A stretch of DNA of 64,000 nt, taken from NCBI RefSeq assembly GCF_963675165.1, contig NC_087377.1, positions 14,380,198 through 14,444,197 of the forward strand. Direction: 5' to 3'. The position numbers and the translations under genes are program-made. The notes under the pieces were generated by a model. It saw nothing but the letters and a program-made list of their open reading frames with translations, was not told where the DNA came from and searched no databases. The stretch is from Halichondria panicea. Lineage: Eukaryota > Porifera > Demospongiae > Suberitida > Halichondriidae. This document shows, one piece after another, positions 12,240 through 24,100 of this stretch (the first letter of the stretch is position 1; each line of letters starts with the position of its first letter).

Positions 12240-12905
12240 GTTTGCAATGATGGGGAAATATACGATAGCTCCAGTGGCGGAGAGGTAGGTGGGTTGGGAG
12301 GAGATGAGCTGTGGGGCGGGGAGGTAGGTGGGTTGGGAGGAGGAGATGAGCTGTGGGGCAGGGAGGTAGGTGGGTTGAGAGGAGGAGATGAGCTGTGGGG
12401 CTGGGAGGTAGGTGGGTTGGGAGGAGGAGATGAGCTGTGGGGCTGAAAGGTTGGGAGGAGGAGATGAGCTGTGGGGCGGGGAGGTATAGGTGGGTTGGGA
12501 GGAGGAGATGAGCTGTGGGGTGGGGAGGTAGGTGGGTTGGGAGGAGGAGATGAGCTGTGGGGCGGGGAGGTAGGTGGGTTGGGAGGAGGAGATGAGCTGT
12601 GGGGCTGGGAGGTAGGTGGGTTGGGAGGAGGAGATGAGCTGTGGGGCGGGGAGGTCAGTGAGCTGGGAGGAGGAGATGAGCTGTGTGGTGGGGGAGGAGA
12701 TGAGCTGGGAAGAGGAGATGAGCTGTGTGGCGGGGAGGTAGGTGGGTTGGGAGGAGATGAGCTGTGTGGCGGGAGAGGAGATGATCTGGGAAGAGGAGAT
12801 GAGCTGTGCATGGGGCTGGGAGGTAGGTGGGTTGGGAGGAGGAGATAAGCTATGGGGCGGGGAGGCAGGTGGGTTGGGAGGAGGTGAGCTGTGGGGAAGA
12901 GTTCT
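12240..12905 (-). repeat. About fifteen 42-bp repeats encoding a Ser/Pro linker
   Basis: The unit GAGGTAGGTGGGTTGGGAGG...GATGAGCTGTGGGGC repeats with small variants. On the minus strand it stays open and encodes NPPTSPPHSSSPP-like repeats joining the integrase C-terminal domain to the ULP1 region. Unit loss and gain (30, 36 and 42 bases) shows replication slippage. Confidence 0.9.
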
Positions 12906-13110
12906 AGTTAAGTATGGCTTTAAGTGGGAACCATTGACTCTTTCTGCTTTGACAGTAGGATTCTCAACTAGTTGAAGGAAGTACAGTTCCTTTCCAAGCG
13001 TTTTTGTAATAGTGAATGGACCCAAGTACTTGGCATCCATTTTACCGCCAGCCCGTTTTTTTCGTAAAAAATCTTTCTTTAGTACTTTTAACCCCAATGC
13101 ATATGCTGAT
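12906..13110 (-). pseudogene. Gypsy integrase C-terminal (GPY/F) segment
   Basis: The minus frame reads KKDFLRKKRAGGKMDAKYLGPFTI...LGKELYFLQL, with the GPF motif that ends Ty3/gypsy integrases and binds DNA or chromatin. The frame then runs straight into the Ser/Pro repeats. The upstream integrase core, RT and gag are not visible; the sequence before about 13130 is degraded or replaced by an oppositely oriented retroelement. Best reading: 3' part of a gypsy-type polyprotein, broken. Confidence 0.65.
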
Positions 13111-13254
13111 GGATTAGCTTTTCTTTTGTCATAGTCTTTTTTTGACGTTTTTGGGCCTTGAGTATGTTCTCCTTAGCCTCCCCCAATAGTTGTTGTCATC
13201 GATTGGTGATAGTCTCCAATGCCGAGCTTGAGAGCTCAGTCGAAAGTGGTTCAA

Positions 13255-14393
13255 TTTGATCGTGACAGTCCAACAGTGTTTGGCTCCCCCATTGGAAAAC
13301 CAGAATTTATCGCAAACTTTGTGAATGAAAAAGCGAAAGTATGTGTGAAGAAATTGTGAAGCTTTCAGAAATTGCCAATAACCAACCACATGCTGTCTAC
13401 GCCTCAATGACACATAGATTCACCAGCAAATGGGCGTACCTCACTATAGAACAACTCCAAACATATCATGCTTTTAAACCCCCTAGAGCAAACCATCAGG
13501 TGTCGCCTAATCCCAAAACTCACTGGAAGAGAAGCCCCCAACGACACAGAAAAATAATTGTTCGCATTACCAACAAGACTTGGTGCGTTAAACCTCCCTG
13601 ACCCTGCCGCAACAGCCGGAGAACAGTTTATTATGTCTAAGTCAATTACAAAACCCCTTGTGGATCAAAGAACATGACGTACCCATACGACACTCTTGTG
13701 GAACAAATGGAGGAAAAAATAAGTGTCAGAGAGAAAAGAGGTGAACATGCAAAACAATCTGCAATTATAGTTAGAGATTCTCTGCCTCAACCTCAACAAC
13801 TAGCGATGGACCTTGGGAGCGAGAAAGGTGCCTCAAGCTGGCTATCTGCTTTACCATTGGAAGAGCACAAATTTACCCTACACAAAACTGCCTTTCGTGA
13901 CGCAATAGCCCTGAGGTATGGTTGGCCCCCAGCAAACACACCATCCCACTGTGTTTGCATGTGGACATGCAGACGTTCTCCATTCAACACGCTCTCTCAT
14001 ACCCCAGAGGAGGCTACCCCAGTATGAACTGAGAGACATCACTGCCTCTCTGCTGAAAGAAACCTGCCACAGTGTCGCAACAGAACCCACCCTATACAAC
14101 CAGTGACAAGTGAAACCTTTGAAGGAGCCTCAACAAATAAACAGGATGGTGCCTGCCTTGACATGGTGGTGGACGGATTCTGGGGAAGTATACCTTTGAA
14201 ACTTGAGAAAGAACACTCCTCATTCTCCCCCCTCGTGTTTTCGTTGACCGGAGGACTGGCCCCAATCGCAACCACTTTCTATAAAAGACTTGCCTCCCAA
14301 TTATCAGAAAAGTGGAAACAACCCTATGGCCCCACGATGCGCTGGCTGAGATGCCGTATCTCGTTCTCCCTACTGAGATCATGCATCATGTGA
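13255..14393 (+). pseudogene. Retroelement reverse-transcriptase C-terminal region, decayed
   Basis: Successive frames spell one protein end: FGSPIGKPEFIANFV, NNQPHAVYASMTHRFTSKW, EKGASSWLSALPLEEHKF, FRDAIALRYGWPP, CHSVATEPTL, DGACLDMVVDGFWG and LVFSLTGGLAPIATTFYKRL, closing with RCRISFSLLRS. This conserved tail is one I recognise from multicopy retroelement ORFs in cnidarian and sponge genomes. I cannot assign it firmly to a non-LTR or DIRS-type clade. Stops and at least four frame changes are present. It abuts the DUF6589-like gene at about 14395 and probably truncated it. Confidence 0.6.
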
Positions 14394-14394
14394 G

Positions 14395-17300
14395 CAAAGA
14401 GTACTGTTCTCCACAAAAAAGGAGGAAATTACAGAGTCCCTCTACAGAGCACATTGTTCCTATACTTCAAGAGCTGCTCCCAGAAAGAGTGCATGTGAAG
14501 TTGACAACTGCCTCTGCCTGTATACCTTGCTTCAGAAGTGCTGACAAGTTGTTAAAGCTTAGAAAAGAAGTAAGAAAGAAGGAAAAGGAACTGCAACAAC
14601 AGGTGAATCATCGAAAGGATGGTTTGATTTACTATCTATGGTTTAATATATGCTGTATAGGGTCCTATTAGCACTGGACAGTGCATATAATCCTAATAAA
14701 TGACCTGTATTAGGTTGAGCAAACATATGGACCAGGAGAGAGACCTGAATCACCACCAACAGAAGAGGGTACCCCAAGAAGGATAAGAAAGAGAACTCTC
14801 GCTACGAACATAGGGACACCTAGGAGTAAGCGTATATGTCTCGATACCCCAACAAGACGGTCACTGCAGTCAATGATGCCCACAGAATCTTCACCTGCAG
14901 TTGCTGTAAGTTTTATTGGTAAATGACTGACTTAATTTATTAACTATATTTATAGATCTTTGTCAAGGGGGAAAAAAAGTCTCGAGCCTATATTATCAGC
15001 AAGGCATCAGGTTTCAAGAAACTGGTGTGAGGTGTAGCTCGAAGGGGGCATGCTACCATTGCTAGACAAGTTTTAGTAAACATCGATGTTTTGTAATAAA
15101 ATCGCTCAGAAAGTACATCCAGAAAGAAATGACCTTCCTTTGCTCGAAGAAAGAAAATTCATTGCTAAGAGGAAGATCTGTGGAGAGTGTGAAACGTTTC
15201 TCGTGGAATTTGTTGGCTAAAGAGCTAGAGAGCAAATTAAGCTCCTACACTCTATGGTATTTTGAGTGTTTGTGTGGACGTTAGGCGGAGGAAACGAAAG
15301 AGAAAGACTACAAAACAGAAATCATCATCAAATACTGCTATGCTGGGTGTATGTGCTGCTATATTGTTACGCCATCGCAATCAGAAAATGAATCTGCTCC
15401 AGCGAATCATCACATTGATTTTCCACAGTGGACACGCCTCAAAACAGGTGTGTATTTATTATAATTATGATGGTTAGTTATTATTATGTTTAAAACAGGT
15501 ATACAAAAGACTACAGAAGTTGCAGTTGACCATGTCACGAGACAGCACACTATCTTTCTTAGATGAGATTGGGTTAGATTATGATTCACCAGTGATCGAA
15601 TGGCGGGGGTGCATAGAGAATGAAATGAAGACAAGTCAGGTATGACCATGCATGCATGCATGCATGCAAGTGTTACAACAATACATATTATACTTATACC
15701 TTCACAGAGCACACTAGACGAAGATGCACATGTTGTACACTCTCCTGTACATGAAGTTTGCAATGATTCAGAAGCATCTCAGCAAAGCCATGACGTGCTT
15801 TCCGAAAGTGATGAGTCACAAGGTACCAATGGGTCTGATTCGGAAACAGATGCCTCATCACCAGACAAATCTTCTTGTTCTTCTTCTAGCTCCAGAGATG
15901 TTCTATCCACTACATCATCAGAATCATCATCAATAAATCTTGATGATATTCTAGGACCTCTGCCTCCATCATACCCTCTCACTTTCCCTTCGTTCAAACT
16001 GGTTGGCGATAATATCGACAAAGAAGTGAAACCACGTGATATGAGAAGTGATCATCAAACCAAGTCTCTGCACTATTTCCATTCTTATGCTGTTCTTGAT
16101 CGAATAGATCTATCCGGTGTGAGTGATATCGTGACCATACCAGAAGTAAGCGAAGTAAATTTAACCGACCTCCTCCCAACATCAAGTGACGATGAAGCAC
16201 TCGTGTCAAATTACGCAGTGTTTATGTTTCGTGTTTTGAAAAGGCACATGCCCTTTTTTAAATTCCGAGGAGTAGTGGAGAGACATATACAACATGAGCA
16301 TTCATATGAAATGAGTCAGAAATCAACAGTTGTAAGCTTATAATTCAACATGCATGCAAATTTTTTCACTATATACGCAGGTTCCTACAGGAATTGATCT
16401 CAAATCTGAACAAAAATACGAGGAAATGATACCTTTATGTCAAAGGCTGCAGGAGCAATATGTCCCAAGACTTGAAACAATTGAGAATGTGAGCATTCTA
16501 AATGAAGAAGACCAGCAGTTACTGATACCAATGTACCATTTTCATCCGATACTATTTGGTGAGCATTACAATTATACTTTGAACAGTTGTTGACCCTTAA
16601 ATGCAAATAATTGTGCTATAGGGGGGGACCAACTGACAGTTGCACGCATCAGAGGTTGTCGGAGAATAATGAGTAATTCTCAGACTGATCTACAACGACT
16701 GAAAGGCCTCATACCTGTTGTAGAAGACTGGCATGCCAAGCAATCATTTTTGGGGGTAAGACGTGTTAATTGGTGCTGTATTATGCATTTAATATATATA
16801 ATTATAGTTATACATGCAGACAATAATCATTATTAATCACATACATGCATGCATGCACATGCAGGTTGCATGGATCCGCCTGTACTCTGCTTCCTCTGGT
16901 ATCGATGGAGGAACACTGTTTCAATTGAGGAATCTCATAAATAGAAGAAATGTCAGAAAGCTGCCCCAAAATGATTTGAGTGCCTGTGAAGATTTTTTTA
17001 ATGCGGTCACCGATGCGCATATCTTGACCGCTGCAATGACATTCTTCAATATGTCATCTCTTGATGATCGACCTTCCAATACATACTTTCCTGAAGGGTT
17101 CAACGACTTAACATCTCTTGAAAAAAGAAAAGTGCTGATGCTTGCAATTAAAAAATTGACAAAAAAGTTTGTAAATGTGTCATTGATGAACAAGAAGGAC
17201 GAAGAGCAACAGATGGATGGTGTGTACGAGTATGCCTCTGAAACTCTTTCACTTGGTTTGCTTTATGCAGAGTTCAACGATGCCATTAAGGAGGGTGACG

Positions 17301-17866
17301 GGGAAAGAATAATCAGATGTTGGAGATATTTTCTTCTTATATTCAAATCAGCTCGGAGGAAAAACTACGCCATTGAAGCATTCACTCTTCTTGCTCAAGA
17401 ACAATACTTGCTCAGTCCACGCCAGGCACTTCAGCTGAAGTGGAGTCGAACAATTAATACTCATGGATTTCCGGGAAAAAACATACCTTGTGATTTACAT
17501 ATGGAACACTTAAACCGAGAATGCAAAACGGCTCTCTCTGGACTAGGTTCGAACATAACTGACAAGTCAATTCAAAGAATTGGTCAGTCAATTGGGAAAA
17601 CTGTCGAAATGTTAGAAAACTTTGACGAGATCAACCTAGTAACTAAGCAGTCCGGCTTTCACACCAGTCGATCTTCTAAAAAAGATGTAGAGAAATTGGT
17701 AGGACAACTGTTTGAAGTATCTAAAGTCTTCACAAATCAGCCTGCAACTGACCGTTGTCACCAAAATTTCAAAACCTTTAAGAGCAATATGGTTCAGTCT
17801 CTCAAACATGATAGTCTAAAACAGTGGATGATTGAACAGTTTAACAAACTACTATATATATATTAA
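14395..17866 (+). pseudogene. DUF6589-like protein, 5' part broken, 3' part open
   Basis: Pieces: 14395-14602 (zinc-binding-like CSPQ...CIPCF with a basic coiled coil), 14714-14905 (Ser/Pro-rich basic), 14956-15075, 15100-15447, 15499-15639, 15708-16331, 16381-16558, 16622-16755, 16865-17866. The last five are open and phase-consistent for about 690 codons and include GDNIDKEVKPRDMRSD, FGGDQLTVARIRG and DLHMEHLNRECKTAL, patterns I associate with the DUF6589 family of repetitive animal and fungal genes. Frame changes near 15028 and 15090 and a stop near 15283 break the front. Its 3' end is 20 bases from the convergent helicase gene. Possible transposase of an Academ-like element (inference). 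Low-complexity SSCSSSSS lies at 15870-15900. Confidence 0.6.
15643..15667. repeat. (ATGC)n microsatellite
   Basis: Short CATGCATGCATG run inside an intron of the DUF6589-like gene. ATGCATGC runs are common across the window. Confidence 0.85.
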
Positions 17867-17885
17867 AACATCATTAAATTTTACA

Positions 17886-19219
17886 TCAAAAAGAGCACTT
17901 GGCACACATACATACACACTCACAAATGTCACAACATTGGCACAGTTCATTTCCAGCATATAAATGTTCAGTATATCCATTAAACTTTTTAAAAAGCATA
18001 GTCCTTCTACATACACTCTTGTTAATGCAATATTCTTTCATATCTTCGGATAGATCCCTTGTAACTACATCTGGAACTTTATGATAAAGAATAGCATGGG
18101 CTAAGAGATGATCCCGCCCAGCACGTCCTGATTCTTGCAAATACTGTTCTACATCGTCTGATGCTCCCCAGTGCATAATTCTTCTGACATTGGAGCAGTC
18201 AATGCCCATTCCAAAGGCTATTGTGGCAATCACAACTCTAAGTTGTGAATTAGGGATTGAAAACGAGCGTATGATTTCCTCCTTTACATCAGGTTGAGTG
18301 CAAGCAGAGAACATATCAATAAGTCTAAATTGAGCCATATCAGGAGCACTCATAGGGTTTAAAATCTCTTTTCCAAGCCGGTTCTTAAAATACAGGTAGA
18401 TGTGTGTCATGCTGTCGTATGTTCGGCAGAAGATTATAGCTCTGTCTGTCAATTGCCTGTATCTCCTGACTTCTTCTATAAGAGGGGCAAATGTTTCTTC
18501 AATCGGTGGAGGGTTTACTTGAACTATGTATTTGATGTTGGGTTTGTGAGGGGACTCGGAGATTATAACAGGGTTGATTAATCCAACACTCTTACAAATA
18601 GCTTTTCGTGTTTTGATTGTGGCGGTAGCAGTTAGACTCATCACTTTAACACCTTCAGGCACCAAACTGCAAACTTCTCCAAGGTTGGCAAATTCAGTTC
18701 GAAAAGCTTTACCCCTAAAAATGTAAGAGGTATAATTTATAGTGAGTTACATTATGTGAAACTCACCATTTTGTTACACAGTGTGCTTCATCGATAACAA
18801 GGGCAACAAGATTTGCTTGGAATACAGGACTTTGAATATTATCTCTCCACTGTAAATCTGTGAGCAGGTATTCTGGACTCATGTATATGAGTTGCTTTCT
18901 ACCACTGGATATTTCGTTGAGCCCTTTTTCATCACAATTTCCCACATAAACTGTCAGTCATGGCTTTCACTTGATCTTTCATCAGTGCCACAAGAGGGCT
19001 CACTACAATGACTAATGAAGAGCCAGGTGATTTTCTGATCTCGTCGAACACTCCAGGTAGGACACAAAAACATAGAGATTTCCCACTACCAGTAGGTAAG
19101 CTGACAAACACGTCTCTACCATCTACTAAGCTTCTTACAGCTAGCTCTTGACTGGGTTTCAGCTCCTTATATCCTAGCTTTATAGTAGCGACACGAATTG
19201 CAGCAGTTAATACTTCCAT
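17886..19219 (-). pseudogene. RecQ-like DNA helicase core
   Basis: Exon 1 (19219 to about 18957) has the Q-motif region KPSQELAVRSL, the P-loop PTGSGKS and VVSPLVALMKDQ. Exon 2 (about 18945-18772) has YMSPEYLL and DEAHC. Exon 3 (about 18715-17886) has SLTATAT, IIFCRTY, IATIAFGMGID and QESGRAGRD, then a Cys cluster (CRR..LF...CQCCDIC) like the RecQ zinc site. That is a 3'-5' SF2 helicase core without HRDC or WRN extras, about 430 residues. Between exons 1 and 2 the frame slips by one base near 18955, with an apparent small deletion, so the copy is probably inactive. Its tail-to-tail arrangement with the DUF6589-like gene suggests both belong to one mobile element rather than being a host repair gene. 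Confidence 0.65.
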
Positions 19220-20138
19220 CTATACTCCCATGGCAACAATAATGATAAAGTGTTTCCTTTCTTACAGGTACGTCAGAGCACATAGCAACCCCTCCCACAA
19301 TGTTTAATTATTAGTATTCTGGCAATCTGATTGGTGCGACAACATTCCGAAACAGGCCCATGGAAAACCGGCCACTTCGACCAGACGTCCTTCCCCCTTC
19401 GACGGCTGCTCGCGAGACTAGCCGAGTGTCTCAAATTACAGCAGACAATGTAGACCTGATGAGTGCTTATCTGCAGGTATTATTTTCGTATCCACTATAG
19501 AGCTGGTTCTACTGCCAGAAAGTTTCCAAAAGGAGCAGAACCTCTAAAACTACTACAATAGGATTGTACGACTATGGAATTGACTAGACCCTATCGATCC
19601 AATATCAATACAATCTATTACGAACTAAGGGAAAATTCGACATTGGTGCTCGTGCCCCTGTGAAAACTGTCTCATGCACACAATCGCAAATTAGTATGGT
19701 TTAGTCTCACTCTGTCAGTACTTATGAGATCACAACCTTGCAACATTGTCATGTCATTCTCAAATACACTGTTTCTAGACTAGACTACTGCTCAATAATA
19801 ATAACTCAAGCCTCAATTTGAGGCTTGAGGATAGGCTCAAAGATAGACCTTTAGTCTTCAGACTTCACTATGCTAGGTATTGCGTCTATGATAATATCTC
19901 CAGACTTGCATATAAAGTAAGTCTGCAATGTGTAGGCATCCTGTGGCTTTGTTGCCTGTCAGGCTCCGCCCATCTACTGAAAGCCCACGCTCATTTTCAC
20001 TGTTGTGCCACCACTGTGCCACTGTCACGCGACTTAGCGAGGCAGGCTCTCCTTTTTCTTAGACAGTTCGTTCTTTCTTTCTTTGTTCCTCCAATTCTTA
20101 CCGTATTTTATCTTTATATTGACGGTGTGACAAAGAAC

Positions 20139-20205
20139 TAGTTGGGTGTGGCCCCACCCTGGACCGAACCTACGTTCGCGTCCAGGGTGGGGCCACGCCC
20201 AACTA
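20139..20205. repeat. 67-bp GC-rich palindrome
   Basis: TAGTTGGGTGTGGCCCCACC is answered by GGTGGGGCCACGCCCAACTA around CCTACG. It is much more GC-rich than its surroundings. Confidence 0.8.
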
Positions 20206-20516
20206 ACAAAGAACAGAAAAAGGAGAGGCTCTCTGCGAAGGAGGCTAGGCTAGCCTAATACCGTGCAAGAAAGAGTAGACAATGAAAACGGCTAAAATGA
20301 AGGTAGAGTTTTAATTGTATGTAGTAGATCTCTATTCAGTTATATAGATCTATGATAAGATCATTGAGATTTCTGATTGAACACCATGCATAGCATGGAC
20401 TAACAGTAGAGCAGTCTCACAACCCTAACCCTAACCCTGGTCTCCAAAGTATGTCACCTTGAATACCGGTACGCGGTATAGTTTTGTTTGGCACAGATGC
20501 TAGCTTGATTTTTTTT

Positions 20517-20628
20517 GCACAAAACTCGCCCTGAAATGCGGCCAGGCCCACTCGCTATTTCGTAATCAGTTAAAATTAAAATGCACCAGCAATAGCAAGT
20601 GGCCGCATTTCAGGGCGAGTTTTGTGCA
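20517..20628. mobile_element. MITE with TGCACAAAACTCGCCCTGAA termini
   Basis: TGCACAAAACTCGCCCTGAA and its inverted copy TTCAGGGCGAGTTTTGTGCA bound a 50-base interior. One end of the same family recurs at 57596-57640 inside a receptor intron. Confidence 0.75.
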
Positions 20629-21171
20629 GGCTAGCAATCCGTGCCAAACTGCCAAATGGCCAGTATAATATTGGAGGTGGCCGTACTTCAGAGAGCCAGG
20701 AGAGCCAGTATACTGTACACTTACCATAATGATTCATTATCTTCGAGACAGAGCCGCAAAATAATTAGTCAGAGTAAAGATGCTTTTTAGCAGCAAATAC
20801 TTTCTGAAATTCAGCCTATTCCGACCAAACTACACTGTTCCAAGGCATGCATATTAACAGGAATCTACAGTACATCTAGCTAGCTATAAGATCGATCCTG
20901 CACTCATGATCGTATTATATTGACCGACTGATGCGGAAAATAGGTCCATTGTGGTGGCTAATTCATTCCTCTATCAGTAAGATACTGTATCAAGCTGATT
21001 GACAGCTGCATGCAGAGGGTCATTCCCAGGGAATTTCCCTAAGTCATAATGATAAGGGCCATGGTCACAGTGCATGGCTTTATCCCACGATCTGTATAAA
21101 GGGGCTATTCCCAGGGAAAATCCTTAACCACAATATGCATTGTTATGTTCACACCATGCACACAGAAACTA

Positions 21172-24100
21172 ATGTTTCATCTGGGCTGGATCGTACTAAC
21201 TGCCACTTCAGTTTTAACAACTCAGTCTGAAGGTGATCCTCCTATGTAATAATATTGTCACAAATGGCGCAAGCTAATTGGTTACCTTATTTCACTTAGG
21301 GACTCAGCATGCAGATCAAGGTCTTCTATATGTTGTGCTTATATATAGCTAGAGTCATAGTAATGATGATGCAGTGCATCATTATAAATTAAGCTTTTAT
21401 CTTGCTCTAGCAGCTACCAATAGCTAGTACTCTAGTGCAGAAATAACTACTAAGTAAATCAGTTGCAGGCCTCCTCCAACGGTAACTATATGAGATTGCG
21501 AGACTTCCTCGGGGTCTCTAGAGACCTTGGACTCCTGTAACTATGGTATAGTGTAATTCACATTGCTGTTTGCTTTTGAAGGTGCAGATCCATCAGTGTC
21601 TCTGACTGTTGAGGGAGGAGGGAGTCTGGTTGGTGAACAATGTCCTGGAACTGTCAAGATTTTGTGTTATGGAATAAATTTGTCACTTTTACGGTGGAGG
21701 TACAACGGGAACATAGATATATTAAGGTCTGCCTTTCCCTCAGATACCACAGCACCTTCTTCTGTTAATACTAATAATCCAGCGTTCGTAAGAGTGGAGC
21801 TGCTATCAGTAGCACAGGATCCAGCTAATCTAAATTTTGCTAACTTTTCATCTGAGCTTGTTGTAAACGTGTCAAATCTAAGAACAGAGAGTGTAACAAA
21901 TATTACATGTGGGGATCCAGGAACTTCCAAAATGATTCCAGTGGATGTTGAGATTATACAACAAACTGAGCCTGAGAGTCCCATTGGAATGAATGTGACA
22001 GCTCTCTATGAATTTGGATCCTTGACTGATGCCATTGTCTCTTGGAAAAAGTTGGTGAGTAAGATACATCAATGCTCATGTAAAATTGTAAATATCTCGT
22101 ATAGGAAACACGATGTCCAGAATTTCAGACCTTCTTGATCTATCAAGTCACACTGTTGGGCTCTGGTATTGTCACAGTAAATCACACAAGCTGTGGAGAA
22201 GTGTGCATAGTCAACTTTCAGAACTTTTCCGATGCTATTGAAGTGTATAGGGTGTCACTGTTTGCTGTTAATGCCATCGGGGCAAGTGAACTTGTGGAAT
22301 ATCCAGCCATTATCGGTATGTCAAAATTAATTATGTCTTCAATTATAGGGACCGGCAATTTAATACATATGTAAAAGCTATGAAATACCCTAAGGCCATA
22401 ATTATAATTATCTTACTATTAGCACAAACTTTTTTCAGTGAAACAAAGCAGCTTCTACTTCACACCTACTTTCCTCTCAAACGATTGTCTGTTTGTTTGT
22501 GAGTGCTTCTCAAATGGAAGTCTGGATACAGACAGTTGCAATGTGCTGTACGCAACTGACTCGATGTACAGGGATCCAATGATGATTGTTTCTCCACTCA
22601 ATACGCAATTTGAAATAGCTGAAATAACTACTGACAGAGTCTATTTTTTTGAGTTCTCTGTGTCTGTGAATGGCACTCTGGTTGTTAGGAACAGGCTTAC
22701 TGAAAAAGCGATATCAAGTGAGTATCACACAATTATAGACGTTAACTAATCTTCACTGTTTCAGGTCCGAGGTTCAGTACAGTGGTTATTGTTTTCCTTG
22801 CTCTAACCATTTTGCTTATCACTGTCGGAACAGCATTTGGTATAGGTACATTAAATTTCCTAAACTATGTCTTGCACATTAATTTTTGCAGTTATCTGTG
22901 TTGCTAAGCAATTGCAAGGGGTTAAAGCAAAGATTGTTTTGTTTATGGTATGTCTCTTTGGAATGTTGAGCTTGATTTGTCTAATTGTTTTCTTCATTAT
23001 CACTGGTGTTCAACAAGGTAAGTTCTTACTGAGTTGAATTTACTTTCTAAGATGTTTCTCTGTAGACACATGCAGTCTGGATTGGAGCAGAGCACGTGAT
23101 GCATTGGTCATTGTAGCCTTTCTGTTTGCTCTATTTGGAAATGCTCTTCTGGTCTGTTTCCTGCTTGTCTCTTGCCAACAAAAAAGTAAGGCATCTTTAA
23201 TTCTCAAATTAATAGCAATCAATTTAATTCGTGCCTGTGCCTGTTGTCAGAGTCTGGCCGGATGAATTTGCAGTTTAGTAAAGATTCCCAGACCAACATG
23301 TATAGGTAATAATTATAGTATAGTATAATATTAATTACAATTAATATTTTTGATTTCCTCAGTATCTCAGAACAAACGGACGCAATAGCTGAGGTTAGTA
23401 GTTGCTTTTCTATCAAATATAATAATTGTGCATGCGTTGCATATAGTAAAAACAGATTCGTTATAATAACTCAAATAAAATGCATCATTTGAAATTTAAT
23501 GTACTATAGAAATAACATAAATTTCTGTCATTTTAACTAAACTGCGACCCATAATAACATATGTTTTTTTACTGTGTATAGGGTTTGACTAGCAATTCTA
23601 AAGCAAATCCTGAGAAGACAAATACCGCTTCAGGGGCCAAGGATGTAATAGCACCTTCAGAGAATATGGAGTCTAGTAAAAACAAGAAGAGTGAGTCTAA
23701 GAAATTCACTGTCTACAAAGTTGTGGTCAGACTTGAGGATAGGTGGTACCTTGTGTTCAGAAGGTGATCAATGCTGTCCTTTGTTTGATCATGATGTATA
23801 AGGTGTTGTCACTGCAGGTACCCTGAATTTGAAACTCTTTTTGGCGAAATTAAAAAGGTGTACCCATCCTTGGATAAATTGCCAGGGAAGAAAGTCTTAA
23901 AGAACAAATTTGATCCGAATTTCATCGACGAACGTCGCATTGGGCTACGTGATTTCATTATCAACCTCATGAATGTATGCTTCAGTGTAAAATAGACAGT
24001 ATAGTGACTTGTAGGTATGTAAGCATATTCACACTCCCAGATCCCCGACATCCTAGAGTTTCTCCCAGTCCGTGAATTCCTGGCCATCAACGACCCACGT

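Larger units (their letters stand above)
19220..21171. other. Repeat-bearing spacer
   Basis: Holds the two palindromes listed separately, a short telomere-like CCCTAACCCTAACCCT run at about 20424, and one open stretch at 19360-19479 (MENRPLRPDV... to a CAG/GTATT donor) that could be a first exon but has no visible continuation. Otherwise nothing recognised. Confidence 0.45.

Noticed and set aside
12471-12975. Long Gly-rich plus-strand frames
   Set aside because: They are the antisense of the Ser/Pro repeat; low-complexity triplet-multiple repeats stay open in several frames.
15640-15670. Possible regulatory ATGC repeat
   Set aside because: ATGCATGC runs occur all over the window; no reason to prefer a function here.
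20420-20440. Telomere-like CCCTAA repeats
   Set aside because: Fewer than three full units, normal unique sequence on both sides.
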